Positions 34,743 through 42,780 are shown, counted from the first letter of the stretch. The stretch: DNA of 64,000 bases from Mycolicibacter minnesotensis (GCF_010731755.1 NZ_AP022589.1:1860001-1924000), one strand, 5' to 3'. Program-made: numbers and translations. The notes: generated by a model from the letters alone, not told the origin.

Positions 34743-36233
34743 CTAGTGGACCCGGACGATGATCTCGGAGTGCCCCAGCCGGATCACGTCGCCGTCGGCC
34801 AGCTGCCACTCCTGGACCGGGGCGTTGTTCACCGTGGTGCCGTTGGTGGAGTTCAGGTCCGACAGCAGGGCCACCCGGCCGTCCCAGCGGATCTCCAGGT
34901 GACGGCGCGAGACCCCGGTGTCGGGCAGCCGGAACTGGGCATCCTGGCCGCGGCCCACCACATTGGCGCCCTCGTGCAGCTGGTAGGTGCGGCCGCTGCC
35001 GTCATCGAGCTGCAGGGTGACTGAGGCGGGAGCGCTGTAGGCGCGTTGGCCGTAGCCACCGCCGGCCTCGCCGTATCCAGCCGCTGGGGGCTGGCCGTAG
35101 TCGTAGCCGCCCTGGCTGCCCTGGCCCTCGCCGTAGCCGCCCTGGACGGGCTGGCCGTAGTCATAGCCGGCGGGAGCCGCGGGTGCCTCGCCGTAGCCGT
35201 AGCCGGGCTGGCCGTATTCCTGGCGGCCGTAGGACGGCGCGCCCTGGTCGTACCCGCCCTGGTCGGGGTAGGCGGGGCGCTGTTCGTAGGGGGCCTCGGG
35301 GTAGCCGTACTCCTCCGGGCGAGCCTGCGGACGTTCGTACTCGCCGTAGCCGGGCTGCCCGCCCGCGGGGTAGCCCGGTGCCGGCGGCTGGTGCTGGGGG
35401 TAGCCCTGCTCATAGCCGGCCGGAGCGCCATAGCCGGCGGGCGGACGCTGCTCGTAGGGCTGCGCGGGCGGGGCGTAGCCGCCACCCTGGCCGGGGTAGC
35501 CGCCCTGCTCGGGGTAGCCACCGCGGGGCGGGCCGTAGCCGCCCGGGCCGCCCTGGCCCTGCTCGGGGTAGCCGCCGCGCTGCTCCTGCTGGTAGGGGTC
35601 GGCCTCGGGTGAGTAGGCGCCTCGGGGGTCCTGACCGCCACGAGCGTCATCGGCCGGCCGCCCGTAGCGGGGGTCGTAGTAGTCGTCGCCGGGACGATCC
35701 TGCCCGTGGGCACCGCGGTAGCTCGGGTTATCGGTCATCGGTGGCACTCCTGTTTCTGCGGTGAACGCATGAACTGATTGTCGCGGGCGGGATTCGTTGA
35801 GCGTCTCGTTGGGGCTGGCGTCAGGGTTGACCCCGCCGCGGGCGCGGACCTGGCCGGTGCGCAGACTCGGCGACTGCTGGAACCGGACCACCACATCACC
35901 ATAAGTTTGCCACCCCTGTTCGCCGATGTAGCCCGCTAGATGGCGGGCGAAGGCCTTCGAGGTCAGCTCCTGGTCGGCGCCCACTTTGTCGTAGTCGTCT
36001 TTACCGAGGGTAATGACGTAATCGTTGGGTGCCAAAAGATGATTTCCGGCCAGTGAGCGCACGCCGGCGGCTGCTTCGCGGCGCAGCGCAGCCTCGACCT
36101 CCTCGGGGAGCACTTCCCCTCCGAAGACCCGGGCCATCGCATCCTCCACAGCGGATTCGAGTTTGCGCTCGATGCGATGAACCAGCCCGCGCTGGCTGTC
36201 CAAGCTGGTACCCGCCTTACTCTTCGCCGTCAT
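34743..36233 (-). CDS. fhaA: FHA-domain protein FhaA
   Basis: A 496-residue protein from the ATG at 36233. A TTG 27 bases downstream is closer to the M. tuberculosis start and is possible. The N-terminal domain (about 10-125: RIERKLESAVEDAMARVFGG and EQGWQTYGDVVVRF) precedes about 270 residues of low-complexity Gly/Tyr/Pro/Gln repeats, then a C-terminal FHA domain (about 405-496: NVVGRGQDAQFRLPDTGVSRRHLEI and DLNSTNGTTV). FhaA binds phosphorylated MviN and CwlM at sites of cell-wall synthesis. It lies 146 bases downstream of the fhaB start and has its own upstream gap. Confidence 0.95.
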   Translation of the reverse strand: MTAKSKAGTSLDSQRGLVHRIERKLESAVEDAMARVFGGEVLPEEVEAALRREAAAGVRSLAGNHLLAPNDYVITLGKDDYDKVGADQELTSKAFARHLAGYIGEQGWQTYGDVVVRFQQSPSLRTGQVRARGGVNPDASPNETLNESRPRQSVHAFTAETGVPPMTDNPSYRGAHGQDRPGDDYYDPRYGRPADDARGGQDPRGAYSPEADPYQQEQRGGYPEQGQGGPGGYGPPRGGYPEQGGYPGQGGGYAPPAQPYEQRPPAGYGAPAGYEQGYPQHQPPAPGYPAGGQPGYGEYERPQARPEEYGYPEAPYEQRPAYPDQGGYDQGAPSYGRQEYGQPGYGYGEAPAAPAGYDYGQPVQGGYGEGQGSQGGYDYGQPPAAGYGEAGGGYGQRAYSAPASVTLQLDDGSGRTYQLHEGANVVGRGQDAQFRLPDTGVSRRHLEIRWDGRVALLSDLNSTNGTTVNNAPVQEWQLADGDVIRLGHSEIIVRVH

Positions 36234-36459
36234 AGACCGTGTCGGGGACGCTGGCGCGGCGTGTCGCTCAGCTGCATCCGCCCTGGACATGGTATCGACC
36301 CGGAGCGCTAGGGCGTCACCCCTCTACGGCGGAGAATCGGATAAGACCAGGTCACGAAGGGGTCACGGCGCTTCGTCCGGGGCCAGACGATGCCCGCCTG
36401 CGGGGCGGAGCCGATTTTTCAGGGGGCGGGGGACCCGTGATACGCTCCCCCGGTTGCTC

Positions 36460-36542
36460 GGGCGAGTGGCGGAATGGCAGACGCGCTGGCTTCAGGTGCC
36501 AGTGTCCTTCGGGACGTGGGGGTTCAAGTCCCCCTTCGCCCA
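36460..36542 (+). tRNA. leuT: tRNA-Leu (anticodon CAG)
   Basis: An 83-base class II tRNA. The acceptor GGGCGAG pairs with TTCGCCC, the anticodon stem CTGGC/GCCAG holds a loop with CAG, the variable arm is GTGTCCTTCGGGACG, and the T-arm GGGGGTTCAAGTCCCCC is complete. CCA is not encoded. It sits next to fhaA as leuT does in M. tuberculosis. Its 3' end is the target of an IS insertion and is duplicated downstream. Confidence 0.96.
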
Positions 36543-36544
36543 CA
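36530..36544 (+). repeat. 15-base target-site duplication, left copy (tRNA-Leu 3' end)
   Basis: CCCCCTTCGCCCACA forms the end of tRNA-Leu and is repeated exactly at 37830-37844, on the other side of the IS481-family element. Confidence 0.85.
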
Positions 36545-36573
36545 GTGTGATCTCTCGGGAGATCCCGGACAGG

Positions 36574-36607
36574 CCGAACCCTCAGGGTTCGGTCTGTTTT
36601 TGTTTTT
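36574..36607 (+). terminator. Rho-independent terminator at the left end of the IS
   Basis: CCGAACCC, a TCA loop and GGGTTCGG (36574-36592) are followed by a T-rich tail (TCTGTTTTTGTTTTT). It is oriented to stop transcripts leaving tRNA-Leu. Its complement encodes the last residues of the transposase (Lys-Gln-Lys-Gln-Thr-Glu-Pro). It is one of the few canonical terminators in this window. Confidence 0.8.
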
Positions 36608-37793
36608 GGTGCCATCGTGCGTGGCGGTCTTTGCTTGTTGGTTGGTAGTCGCGGGTGGGGTCGATGGTGAGTTCGCGGCGTAGTTCGCCGGTGGTGGCGT
36701 CGATGATCCGGACTTCGAGGTCCTGGATGAGCAGGGTGACGGGGGTTCCGGCGAGGGTTCGGCCCATGCCGATGTGGTGCAGGGTGCCGTTGACGCGCAG
36801 GGTGAGTTTGCCGTGTTTGTCGATGCGGTCGTGTCGTAGGCGGTGGTGATTGTGGTGGTGGTGGTCGGTGGTGGGGATGGCTTTGGGGCGGGCTTGGTAG
36901 GTCGCGGCTGGTGTTGCGTGGTGTGGCAGTGAGCTGTGGGGGCGTCGGTTGTTGTATTCGTCGACGAAGTGGTTGATGAGGGTTTGCAGTTCGGCGACGC
37001 TGTGTGGTTGTTGGGGTTGGTTGCGTAGCCATCTTTTGAGTGTCTGCTGGTAGCGCTCGACTTTCCCGCAGGTGGTGGGGTGGTTGGGTCGGGAGTTTTT
37101 CTGTTGGTTGTGCAGGCGGGCGAGTTCGGCTTCGAGTGCGGTGCGGCCGCCGCGGCCGTTGGCGAATCGGACGGTGTAGACCATGCCGTTGTCGGTCAGT
37201 GTTGAGGCGGGATGGCCGTGTTCGCTGGAGGTTTGGCGGAACGTCGTGAGGACGGTTTTGGCGGTGACTGGGGTGTGGGCGCTGCAGTGCAGGGCGTAGC
37301 GGGAGTGGTCGTCGAGCCAGGTGAGGATTTCGACGTCGGTGCCGTCGGTGAGGCGGTAGTGGGTGAAGTCGGATTGCCAGGTTTGGTTGGGCATTTCGGC
37401 TTGGAATCGGATGTAGGAGGCCTTCGGACGCTTTTTGGGGGCGGGTGTGATGAGGCCTTGGCGGGTCAGGATCCGGGCGATGGTCGCGGTCGACACGGGG
37501 GTTTGGTGGTGGTGTTTGAGGTGCCAGGCCAAGGTGGCCGGCCCGGCGTCTAGGCCCGCGGCGGTGAGTTGCTGGCGTAGGCGCACGATCAGCTCGACCG
37601 TGGCCGGCGATGTGGCGTTGGGGCTGGTGTGGGGGCGCCGGGAGCGCGGTTCGAAGGCGGCGTCGCCTTCGTCTCGGTAGCGGGCCAGCAGTTCATAGAG
37701 CCACGACCTCGAGACGCCGTACTGAGCGCAGACCTCCGCTGCGGGGCGGCCTTCTAGGACTACGGCGGTGATGACCAGGCGCGCTTTCGACAC
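36582..37793 (-). CDS. IS481-family transposase
   Basis: A 403-residue DDE transposase. The N-terminal helix-turn-helix (about 1-55: GRPAAEVCAQYGVSRSWLYELLARY) is followed by a second helical domain and the rve integrase core (about 130-300), with acidic residues in QSDFTHYRL, LTDNGMVY and GKVERYQQTLKRWL, and NHFVDEYNNRRPHSSL. The C-terminal 100 residues include a His-rich stretch and a beta domain with LRVNGTLHHIGMG. The gene looks intact, so the element may be active. Confidence 0.93.
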   Translation of the reverse strand: MSKARLVITAVVLEGRPAAEVCAQYGVSRSWLYELLARYRDEGDAAFEPRSRRPHTSPNATSPATVELIVRLRQQLTAAGLDAGPATLAWHLKHHHQTPVSTATIARILTRQGLITPAPKKRPKASYIRFQAEMPNQTWQSDFTHYRLTDGTDVEILTWLDDHSRYALHCSAHTPVTAKTVLTTFRQTSSEHGHPASTLTDNGMVYTVRFANGRGGRTALEAELARLHNQQKNSRPNHPTTCGKVERYQQTLKRWLRNQPQQPHSVAELQTLINHFVDEYNNRRPHSSLPHHATPAATYQARPKAIPTTDHHHHNHHRLRHDRIDKHGKLTLRVNGTLHHIGMGRTLAGTPVTLLIQDLEVRIIDATTGELRRELTIDPTRDYQPTSKDRHARWHQKQKQTEP

Positions 37794-37829
37794 CCACCGA
37801 ACAGCCCGGGATGTCCTGAAGGATCACAC

Positions 37830-37844
37830 CCCCCTTCGCCCACA
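37830..37844 (+). repeat. 15-base target-site duplication, right copy
   Basis: CCCCCTTCGCCCACA is an exact repeat of 36530-36544 and begins immediately after the right end of the IS. The flank beyond it (TTGTGTGGTGC) is what followed tRNA-Leu before the IS arrived. Confidence 0.85.
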
Positions 37845-37990
37845 TTGTGTGGTGCTCCGAACTGGAGGCGCTTGGGTCACGAACTCGAAAGAGGGCGTGG
37901 CCTTTTGTGTTTGGTGTTGTGAGTTGTGGTTTGGGCGTTGGCGGAGACTTCCGGCGCCAACTCACTCCCCTACAATCTCCAGGGCTCGGC

Positions 37991-39646
37991 TCAGCGGCTC
38001 CGTGAATCGGTCACTACGTAGTGGGCCCCGCGACGTGCTCCTTGAAGCGTCAGGCGACCGTCATCGACGAGACGTTTCAACGTTGCGCGCGCTTGTGCGG
38101 GGGTTGTCTGGCAGAGCTGGGCTGCTTGACTTCGAGTGATCGATCCGTAGGCGCTCACGTAATCGAGGATCATTCGCTCTTGTTGGAGGGGGTCAGCTCC
38201 CTTGACGCGAACGTAGGCGTTGCGGTCCTGCGCCAGGTCATAGAAGCGCGCAGTCAGATGAAACTTGCGGCTTCGGCCAACCCCACGGGCTTCCAGTATG
38301 CCTGCTTCCACGAGCCGGCCAAGTAGGCTCCTCGCGGACGCAGGTATCAGATTGAGGGCCTCGGCGACCTCTAGACTCGTGGCGGACCCTGCTGACTTGA
38401 CTTCGTGGACAAGGCGCAGCTCGTTCAGGCTAAGCGGCTGTTGTTGCTGGTTTTCCCAAGTCAAGAGGAATCTCACCAGGTCGAGGTCCGCGTTTCCCAG
38501 AGGAACTGTGACCACGACTGACTCTGCACTGCTTCGGGAATAGTCGGGAACGTCGCGGCCGGCGCGGAGTTGTTGCTCGAACATATCGTTGACGCCTTTG
38601 CCTTTTCGTTCGACGAGGCCGGCACGTTTGAATGCGGCGGCGAGTATCGGACTTCGGGGGCGGGATTGGTCGAGGATGTTCGCGGTTGTGACGCCGGGGG
38701 GAAAGCCGCCCGGGTTCGACACGATGAATTCGCTGGCGGTGATTTGCACAGCTGTGGGTCCGAGCGCCGCGTAGTCGCGGTGTACCAATGCATTTGCGAC
38801 CGCTTCCCGGCGGGTTACGGACGGGATGAGGGAGATTTCTATCCGATGAATTCCCGCCATGAGTTCGATGACGCTGTTGCGCTGGTCGATGAGGTCATGC
38901 AAGGTCTTGGCGGCGCGTAGCAGTGGGGCAACGATGGGCGTGTTGGCAGACATCTTGCCGGGTCGAAGATCGTGAAACAGGAACTCTGCGTTGGGAACCC
39001 ACCGGCGAACGGCCTCTTCGGTTCCGAACAACAGGATGGCGCCGAGGCTCAGCGGATCGCTGAGGGGAACGAGGCCGAGTGCCCGGAGTATGTCGCCGTC
39101 GGAAAGTACCCCCAAGTCGTCGCCGGCGGCGCGACATAGGTTGCGGAAGCGGTTGAATTCATGCGGGTCCAAGTCGTCAGGTGCCGCGCCGCGGGCAACT
39201 GCTGCGGCGAAGTCCTGCCCGCGCATGACCATGCCCATGCTGACGATCTCGTGTGCTGTCATCGGAACGCAGGCGGGCTTGCCGGTCGTATTTATGATGC
39301 GCCTGGTGAAAACACCATCCTTGGTACCGATGGGGCCAGGGTCCGCCCGGGGGACGTCGATGCGAATGATCTCCCGGCTGTTGACGAGCGCCACGGTGAC
39401 ATCAACGGCAAGGGCGGGCTCGGTGGTGGCCTGAATCAATGCGGCAAGGCGGGCGGGGTCGGTGTGCGTGCCATGGCGCGGCGCGGCGCCAACAACGGTC
39501 CCGTCGTCCTCGACGCCGATGAGGAGTAGGCCGCCGTCACCGTTTGCGAGGCAGGCGACAGCGCGGACCAGGTCTCTGTCGTTGATCGCGGACTTGAACT
39601 CCGTCGTCAGAGTCTCACCGGCGTCGAGGACGGATTGGATGTCCAT
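37991..39646 (-). CDS. AlbA/Schlafen-type DNA-binding protein with ATPase-like domain and winged helix
   Basis: A 551-residue protein. The N-terminal AlbA_2 domain (about 10-130) shows LTTEFKSAINDRDLVRAVACLAN and GGLLLIGVEDDGTVVGA. The middle has the helix VTRREAVANALVHRDY and the beta elements of a divergent GHKL-like ATPase (SEFIVSNPGGFPPGVT). Winged-helix segments follow at the end (TRSQAAQLCQTTPAQARATLKRLVDDGRL). Such proteins are widespread on mobile elements as regulators, and some belong to defence loci. It is the only gene in the segment between tRNA-Leu and its decayed copy. The upstream gap is AT-rich and holds facing GTTATG/CATAAC half-sites at 39664-39690, possibly for autoregulation. 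Confidence 0.8.
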   Translation of the reverse strand: MDIQSVLDAGETLTTEFKSAINDRDLVRAVACLANGDGGLLLIGVEDDGTVVGAAPRHGTHTDPARLAALIQATTEPALAVDVTVALVNSREIIRIDVPRADPGPIGTKDGVFTRRIINTTGKPACVPMTAHEIVSMGMVMRGQDFAAAVARGAAPDDLDPHEFNRFRNLCRAAGDDLGVLSDGDILRALGLVPLSDPLSLGAILLFGTEEAVRRWVPNAEFLFHDLRPGKMSANTPIVAPLLRAAKTLHDLIDQRNSVIELMAGIHRIEISLIPSVTRREAVANALVHRDYAALGPTAVQITASEFIVSNPGGFPPGVTTANILDQSRPRSPILAAAFKRAGLVERKGKGVNDMFEQQLRAGRDVPDYSRSSAESVVVTVPLGNADLDLVRFLLTWENQQQQPLSLNELRLVHEVKSAGSATSLEVAEALNLIPASARSLLGRLVEAGILEARGVGRSRKFHLTARFYDLAQDRNAYVRVKGADPLQQERMILDYVSAYGSITRSQAAQLCQTTPAQARATLKRLVDDGRLTLQGARRGAHYVVTDSRSR

Positions 39647-39727
39647 GGCATCGATTATGCATGGTTATGGTGTCGATCAGCGTACATAACGATGGAATCA
39701 TAATTTTTGATACATATGAGGTCGTCC

Positions 39728-39807
39728 GGCTGTAGCGGTGAATGGCGCGTCGCACGGTGCTTTCGGACGGCAATGATTTACCTCTTCACTTCGGCCCCTT
39801 CGCCCAC
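39728..39807 (+). pseudogene. Decayed partial copy of tRNA-Leu marking the far end of an inserted segment
   Basis: CCCCTTCGCCCAC at 39795-39807 repeats the last 13 bases of the tRNA-Leu 3' region. Upstream, shorter blocks match in the same order and at nearly the same spacing: GAATGGC, a variable-arm-like GTGCTTTCGGACG (GTGTCCTTCGGGACG in the tRNA), and CCGGCTG before the gene (CCGGTTG beside the real one). It cannot fold into a normal cloverleaf. It probably arose when the tRNA 3' end was duplicated by an integration event; an alternative is chance similarity outside the exact 13 bases. Confidence 0.45.
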
Positions 39808-39838
39808 CGTGAGCGGCTCTACGAACCGCAACCATGAA

Positions 39839-39866
39839 GGCCACGAACCGCAAGCGGTTCGTGGCC
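39839..39866 (+). terminator. Strong hairpin downstream of the tRNA-Leu copy
   Basis: GGCCACGAACCGC and GCGGTTCGTGGCC form a perfect 13-pair stem with an AA loop. It lies 32 bases after the end of the decayed tRNA copy and 34 bases from the stop of the convergent TIGR03086-like gene. It may be the original terminator of tRNA-Leu, now displaced by 3.3 kb, and may also serve the convergent gene. Confidence 0.6.
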
Positions 39867-39899
39867 TCTATGGTTTGCCCCCGTCTATCGCCCCCCTGA

Positions 39900-40544
39900 T
39901 CACCAGAGCGGGTCGCGCCCGTTCCACGCGATCAGCCGGTCGATCGCTGGGGCATCGTCTTCGAGCGCGACAGCCTCGGCGAACGGCATGGCCACCTCGT
40001 CCAGGCCCATCGCGGCCGAGATCTCGGCATACAGCGCGCGGCGGTTCTTCGGCGGCAGGATCCGGTGCGCCGACTGCAGCGCCGCGGCGATCACCGCGTC
40101 GTCCCAGTCGGGCTGCTGACCGGTCGCCACCGCCAGGTCCCAGGTGTGCACGCTGACCTCGGAGAGGTAGGAGGCCAGTACGTCGGCACCGCTGCCCTGA
40201 ATCCACGGCAGCGCCATCGGCTGGGCAAGTAGGGCGTCGTCACTCCAGGCCTGGGCAGCTTTGCCGGCGGACTCCTGCCAGGCATCGGCCCAGCGGCCGT
40301 CCGCGATCTGCGGTTCGGCGACGGCGAAGGGGTCGCCGCCGTTGCCCAGTGCGGCAATACGGTCCAGCACGCTGATCAGGTGAATCACCATGGCCCGCAC
40401 GTCCATCGCGGGGCACGGCGTGAGGTCGGTGTGCTGTTCGGAGCGAATGCCGGCGATCACGGCGCCGCCGGTGGCAACGGCGCGCTCGAGAAGGGGCCGG
40501 GGGTCGGTCACAGGGGCTGCGGGAGAACTCGTCGGTGTAGTCAT
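39900..40544 (-). CDS. TIGR03086-type / maleylpyruvate isomerase-like metal-binding protein
   Basis: A 214-residue protein resembling the DinB/MDMPI four-helix family: DVRAMVIHLISVLDRIAALG, then LSEVSVHTWDLAVATGQ, in which the His-x3-Asp pattern is a likely metal site. Relatives use mycothiol or related thiols as cofactor. The substrate here is unknown. It is divergent from a WYL-domain regulator, a pairing seen often in actinobacteria, with a gap of about 60 bases that must hold both promoters. Confidence 0.75.
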   Translation of the reverse strand: MTTPTSSPAAPVTDPRPLLERAVATGGAVIAGIRSEQHTDLTPCPAMDVRAMVIHLISVLDRIAALGNGGDPFAVAEPQIADGRWADAWQESAGKAAQAWSDDALLAQPMALPWIQGSGADVLASYLSEVSVHTWDLAVATGQQPDWDDAVIAAALQSAHRILPPKNRRALYAEISAAMGLDEVAMPFAEAVALEDDAPAIDRLIAWNGRDPLW

Positions 40545-40606
40545 GGCGCCATTGTTGTGACCTTAACCGGACATCTATTGGCCTATTTATGTGGGAATCT
40601 GCTGGG

Positions 40607-41554
40607 GTGCGAGCTGACCGGCTGGTGGCCACCCTTCTGCTGCTGCAGCAGCGCAAGCAGGTGACCGCCGCCGAGGTAGCCCGCGAGCTCGAGGTATCCG
40701 AGCGCACCGCCCGCCGCGACCTCGAAGCGCTCAGTGTCGCCGGGATTCCGGTGTACTCGACGCAGGGCCGCGGGGGCGGGTGGCGCTTGGTGGGCGGCGC
40801 GCGCACCGACCTGACGGGGCTGACCGCAAGCGAGGCTCGCGCCCTGTTTCTCGTGGCCGGGCCGGCGTCCACGGCCACGCCGGACGTCAAGGCCGCCCTG
40901 CGCAAGCTCGTACGCGCGTTGCCCGAGCCCTTCCGGGCACAGGCCGAGGCCGCCGCGACCTCAGTGGTCGTAGATCCGCGACTCTGGGGTGCCAGTCAGG
41001 CCGCGCCGCCTCCACCACGTTTCCTCGACGCGCTGCAGGAGGCGGTGATCAGCGGGGTGCAGGTCTGGCTCGGCTACGTCGACAGCAAAGGCGCCGTGAC
41101 CGAGCGGACCGTCCACCCGCTGGGCATCGTCGCCAAGGGTCCGACCTGGTACCTGGTGGCGGAAACGGAGGTGGGCCGGCGGACCTTCCGGATCGATCGG
41201 GTGTCGTCTCTCGCGTTGACCGAGGAGCCTGTACGCCGGCCCCAGGGTTTCGATCTTGCGCAGAGTTGGCGGGAGATCGCCGACGAGGTCGACCGCAAGC
41301 GCACCCCGCTGGAGGCCCAGGCGCTGTGCGCCCCCGACGGGATCGGTCTGCTGCGGGCCATGCTCGGGGGCCGCTTGGAGGTGGGCGGTGCCACGCCCGA
41401 CGGCCGGATCGAGGTGGTGATCCGGGCCCACAATGAGTACGCCGTGGCCGGCCAACTCGCCGGGCTCATCGAATGGGTCGAGGTGACGGGTCCCCCGGGC
41501 GTGCGTGATCACCTGGCCGCCATCGGTACCGCGCTGGTGGCGCGGTACCGATGA
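40607..41554 (+). CDS. WYL-domain transcriptional regulator
   Basis: A 315-residue regulator from the GTG at 40607, which puts the conserved ADRLVATLLLLQ at the start; an ATG six codons earlier is possible. The N-terminal winged helix (VTAAEVARELEVSERTARRDLEAL) is followed by a WYL domain (about 130-215: KGPTWYLVAETEVGRRTFRIDRV) and a C-terminal extension. It probably controls the divergent TIGR03086-type gene in response to a small ligand or nucleic acid. Confidence 0.88.
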   Translation: MRADRLVATLLLLQQRKQVTAAEVARELEVSERTARRDLEALSVAGIPVYSTQGRGGGWRLVGGARTDLTGLTASEARALFLVAGPASTATPDVKAALRKLVRALPEPFRAQAEAAATSVVVDPRLWGASQAAPPPPRFLDALQEAVISGVQVWLGYVDSKGAVTERTVHPLGIVAKGPTWYLVAETEVGRRTFRIDRVSSLALTEEPVRRPQGFDLAQSWREIADEVDRKRTPLEAQALCAPDGIGLLRAMLGGRLEVGGATPDGRIEVVIRAHNEYAVAGQLAGLIEWVEVTGPPGVRDHLAAIGTALVARYR

Positions 41555-41564
41555 GCGCCCGTCT

Positions 41565-41990
41565 TCAGTAGGCCGTCGCCACGTTCTCCTGGGCCCACCG
41601 CTTCTCGGCGTCCGATCCTCCCGGGGGCGGCACCAGGCCGTTGATCACCCACAGTTCCTCGCTGGTCTCGTCGACGTGGAACTCCCAGTGCAGGCCGGGG
41701 TGCTGATCCAGCGTCGGAGAAAGGATCTGGTTGATCCATTCGGTGATCCGTCGGCGGTTCTGGCTGTCGGCGGCATGCCGGGCGATGTGATCGATCACCA
41801 CGCGCACCCCGACCTCGGTCGGCTCGCCACCGACGTAGAAGTCCTCCGGTGGGGTCTCGTGGAACAGGGTGACCACATAGAAGCGGGGTAGCCCGGCCTT
41901 CTCATAGTGGTCGGTGATGCGGGCCGCCAGCGCGCGCTTGTCTTGCGTGCTGAAGATCCCGGGGGTGTGATGAATGGTCCACAGTGGCAT
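41565..41990 (-). CDS. Tautomerase-superfamily protein
   Basis: A 141-residue protein whose mature N-terminus would be Pro (Met-Pro-Leu-Trp-Thr), the catalytic base of tautomerases. The fold resembles the cis-3-chloroacrylic acid dehalogenase-like group (TDHYEKAGLPRFYVVTLFHE and GVRVVIDHIARHA). It is 26 bases downstream of an SDR gene on the same strand, so the two are probably cotranscribed. The substrate is unknown. Confidence 0.8.
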   Translation of the reverse strand: MPLWTIHHTPGIFSTQDKRALAARITDHYEKAGLPRFYVVTLFHETPPEDFYVGGEPTEVGVRVVIDHIARHAADSQNRRRITEWINQILSPTLDQHPGLHWEFHVDETSEELWVINGLVPPPGGSDAEKRWAQENVATAY

Positions 41991-42016
41991 GGCAGTTCAG
42001 TGCTCCTTAGTCCGGA

Positions 42017-42718
42017 TCAGTGCGACAGGGCGAAGTGCAGGTTCTCGACCGGGCCGGACAGCGCGGCTTTGACGCTCACGCTGATGTCGTCGGCCAGCAC
42101 CTCGGCGGCGCCGGACTCCACGCCGTCCAGGATGCTCTGGGCTACCGCAGCCGGTGTCACCTTGGGGCCGGACATGTCGGCGACCATGTCGGTGTCGATG
42201 AATCCGGCGTGCACGCCGACCACCTGCGTGTGCTGCGCCGCCAGCTCGGCGCGCAGCGAGTTGGTCACCGACCAGGCGGCGGCCTTGGATGCACCGTAAG
42301 CGCCGGAGCCGGCCATCCAGGACAGCACCGAGTGCATGTTGACCAGCGCCCCTCCCCCGTTGGCCGCCAGGATCGGCGCGAACGCCCGAGCCAGGCGCAG
42401 CGGCCCGAAGACGTTGACGTCGAAGGTTTCGGTGATCCGGTCGAAGGAGCCGGTCAGCAGGGCATCCGGCAGCAGCACGCCCGCGTTGTTGAACACCAGC
42501 TCGGCGTCGCCGGCCGCCTCGGCCAGGGCCGTCACCGACTCGGGCGACCCGACCTCCAGCGCCACGGGCACCACCTGCGGGCGCTCGTCGGTAAAGGTGG
42601 TGCGTGCGGTCGAGTAGACCTTGCTGGCTCCGCGCGCCAAGAGTTCGTCGACCAGGGCCGCGCCCAGTCCGCGCCGTCCGCCGGTGACCACCGCGACCTT
42701 TCCCTGTACTGCAACCAT
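42017..42718 (-). CDS. Short-chain dehydrogenase/reductase
   Basis: A 233-residue SDR. The cofactor motif TGGRRGLGAAL is near residue 12, NNAG near 80, and catalytic Tyr and Lys lie in YGASKAA near 140. Arg and Thr after the second strand (STARTTF) suggest NADP(H). It is divergent from an HxlR-type regulator, and two matching operator-like sequences lie in the shared 95-base gap. Confidence 0.88.
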   Translation of the reverse strand: MVAVQGKVAVVTGGRRGLGAALVDELLARGASKVYSTARTTFTDERPQVVPVALEVGSPESVTALAEAAGDAELVFNNAGVLLPDALLTGSFDRITETFDVNVFGPLRLARAFAPILAANGGGALVNMHSVLSWMAGSGAYGASKAAAWSVTNSLRAELAAQHTQVVGVHAGFIDTDMVADMSGPKVTPAAVAQSILDGVESGAAEVLADDISVSVKAALSGPVENLHFALSH

Positions 42719-42736
42719 CTCCGGATCCTCTCTCGC

Positions 42737-42754
42737 TGACTAACGACTTCGTTA
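42737..42754. promoter_or_regulatory. Operator-like site 1 of the SDR/HxlR pair
   Basis: TGACTAAC, five bases, then CGTTA. The core ACTAACGA-CT-TCGTTAGT (42739-42756) is a perfect palindrome. It lies 19 bases before the SDR start. Confidence 0.65.
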
Positions 42755-42780
42755 GTAAGAGCAAAGCACGGGATGCTGGA

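Larger units (their letters stand above)
36545..37829 (-). mobile_element. Complete IS481-family insertion sequence
   Basis: A 1285-base element. The left end GTGTGATCTCTCGGGAGATC and the complement of the right end GTGTGATCCTTCAGGACATC continue to match, with 22 of 28 bases identical over the terminal inverted repeats. It carries one transposase gene on the minus strand and is flanked by an exact 15-base direct repeat, within the range known for IS481-family target duplications. The insertion lies immediately behind tRNA-Leu and leaves that gene intact. Confidence 0.85.

Noticed and set aside
35046..35764. Tandem repeats considered as a CRISPR-like or minisatellite array
   Set aside because: They are codon-level repeats of the FhaA low-complexity region, with no constant repeat/spacer layout. 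No CRISPR array was seen anywhere in the window.
37830..37844. Phage attachment site explanation for the tRNA-Leu repeat beside the IS
   Set aside because: The IS terminal inverted repeats abut the 15-base repeat exactly, which fits a target-site duplication better. An integration-type origin was kept only for the third copy at 39795-39807.
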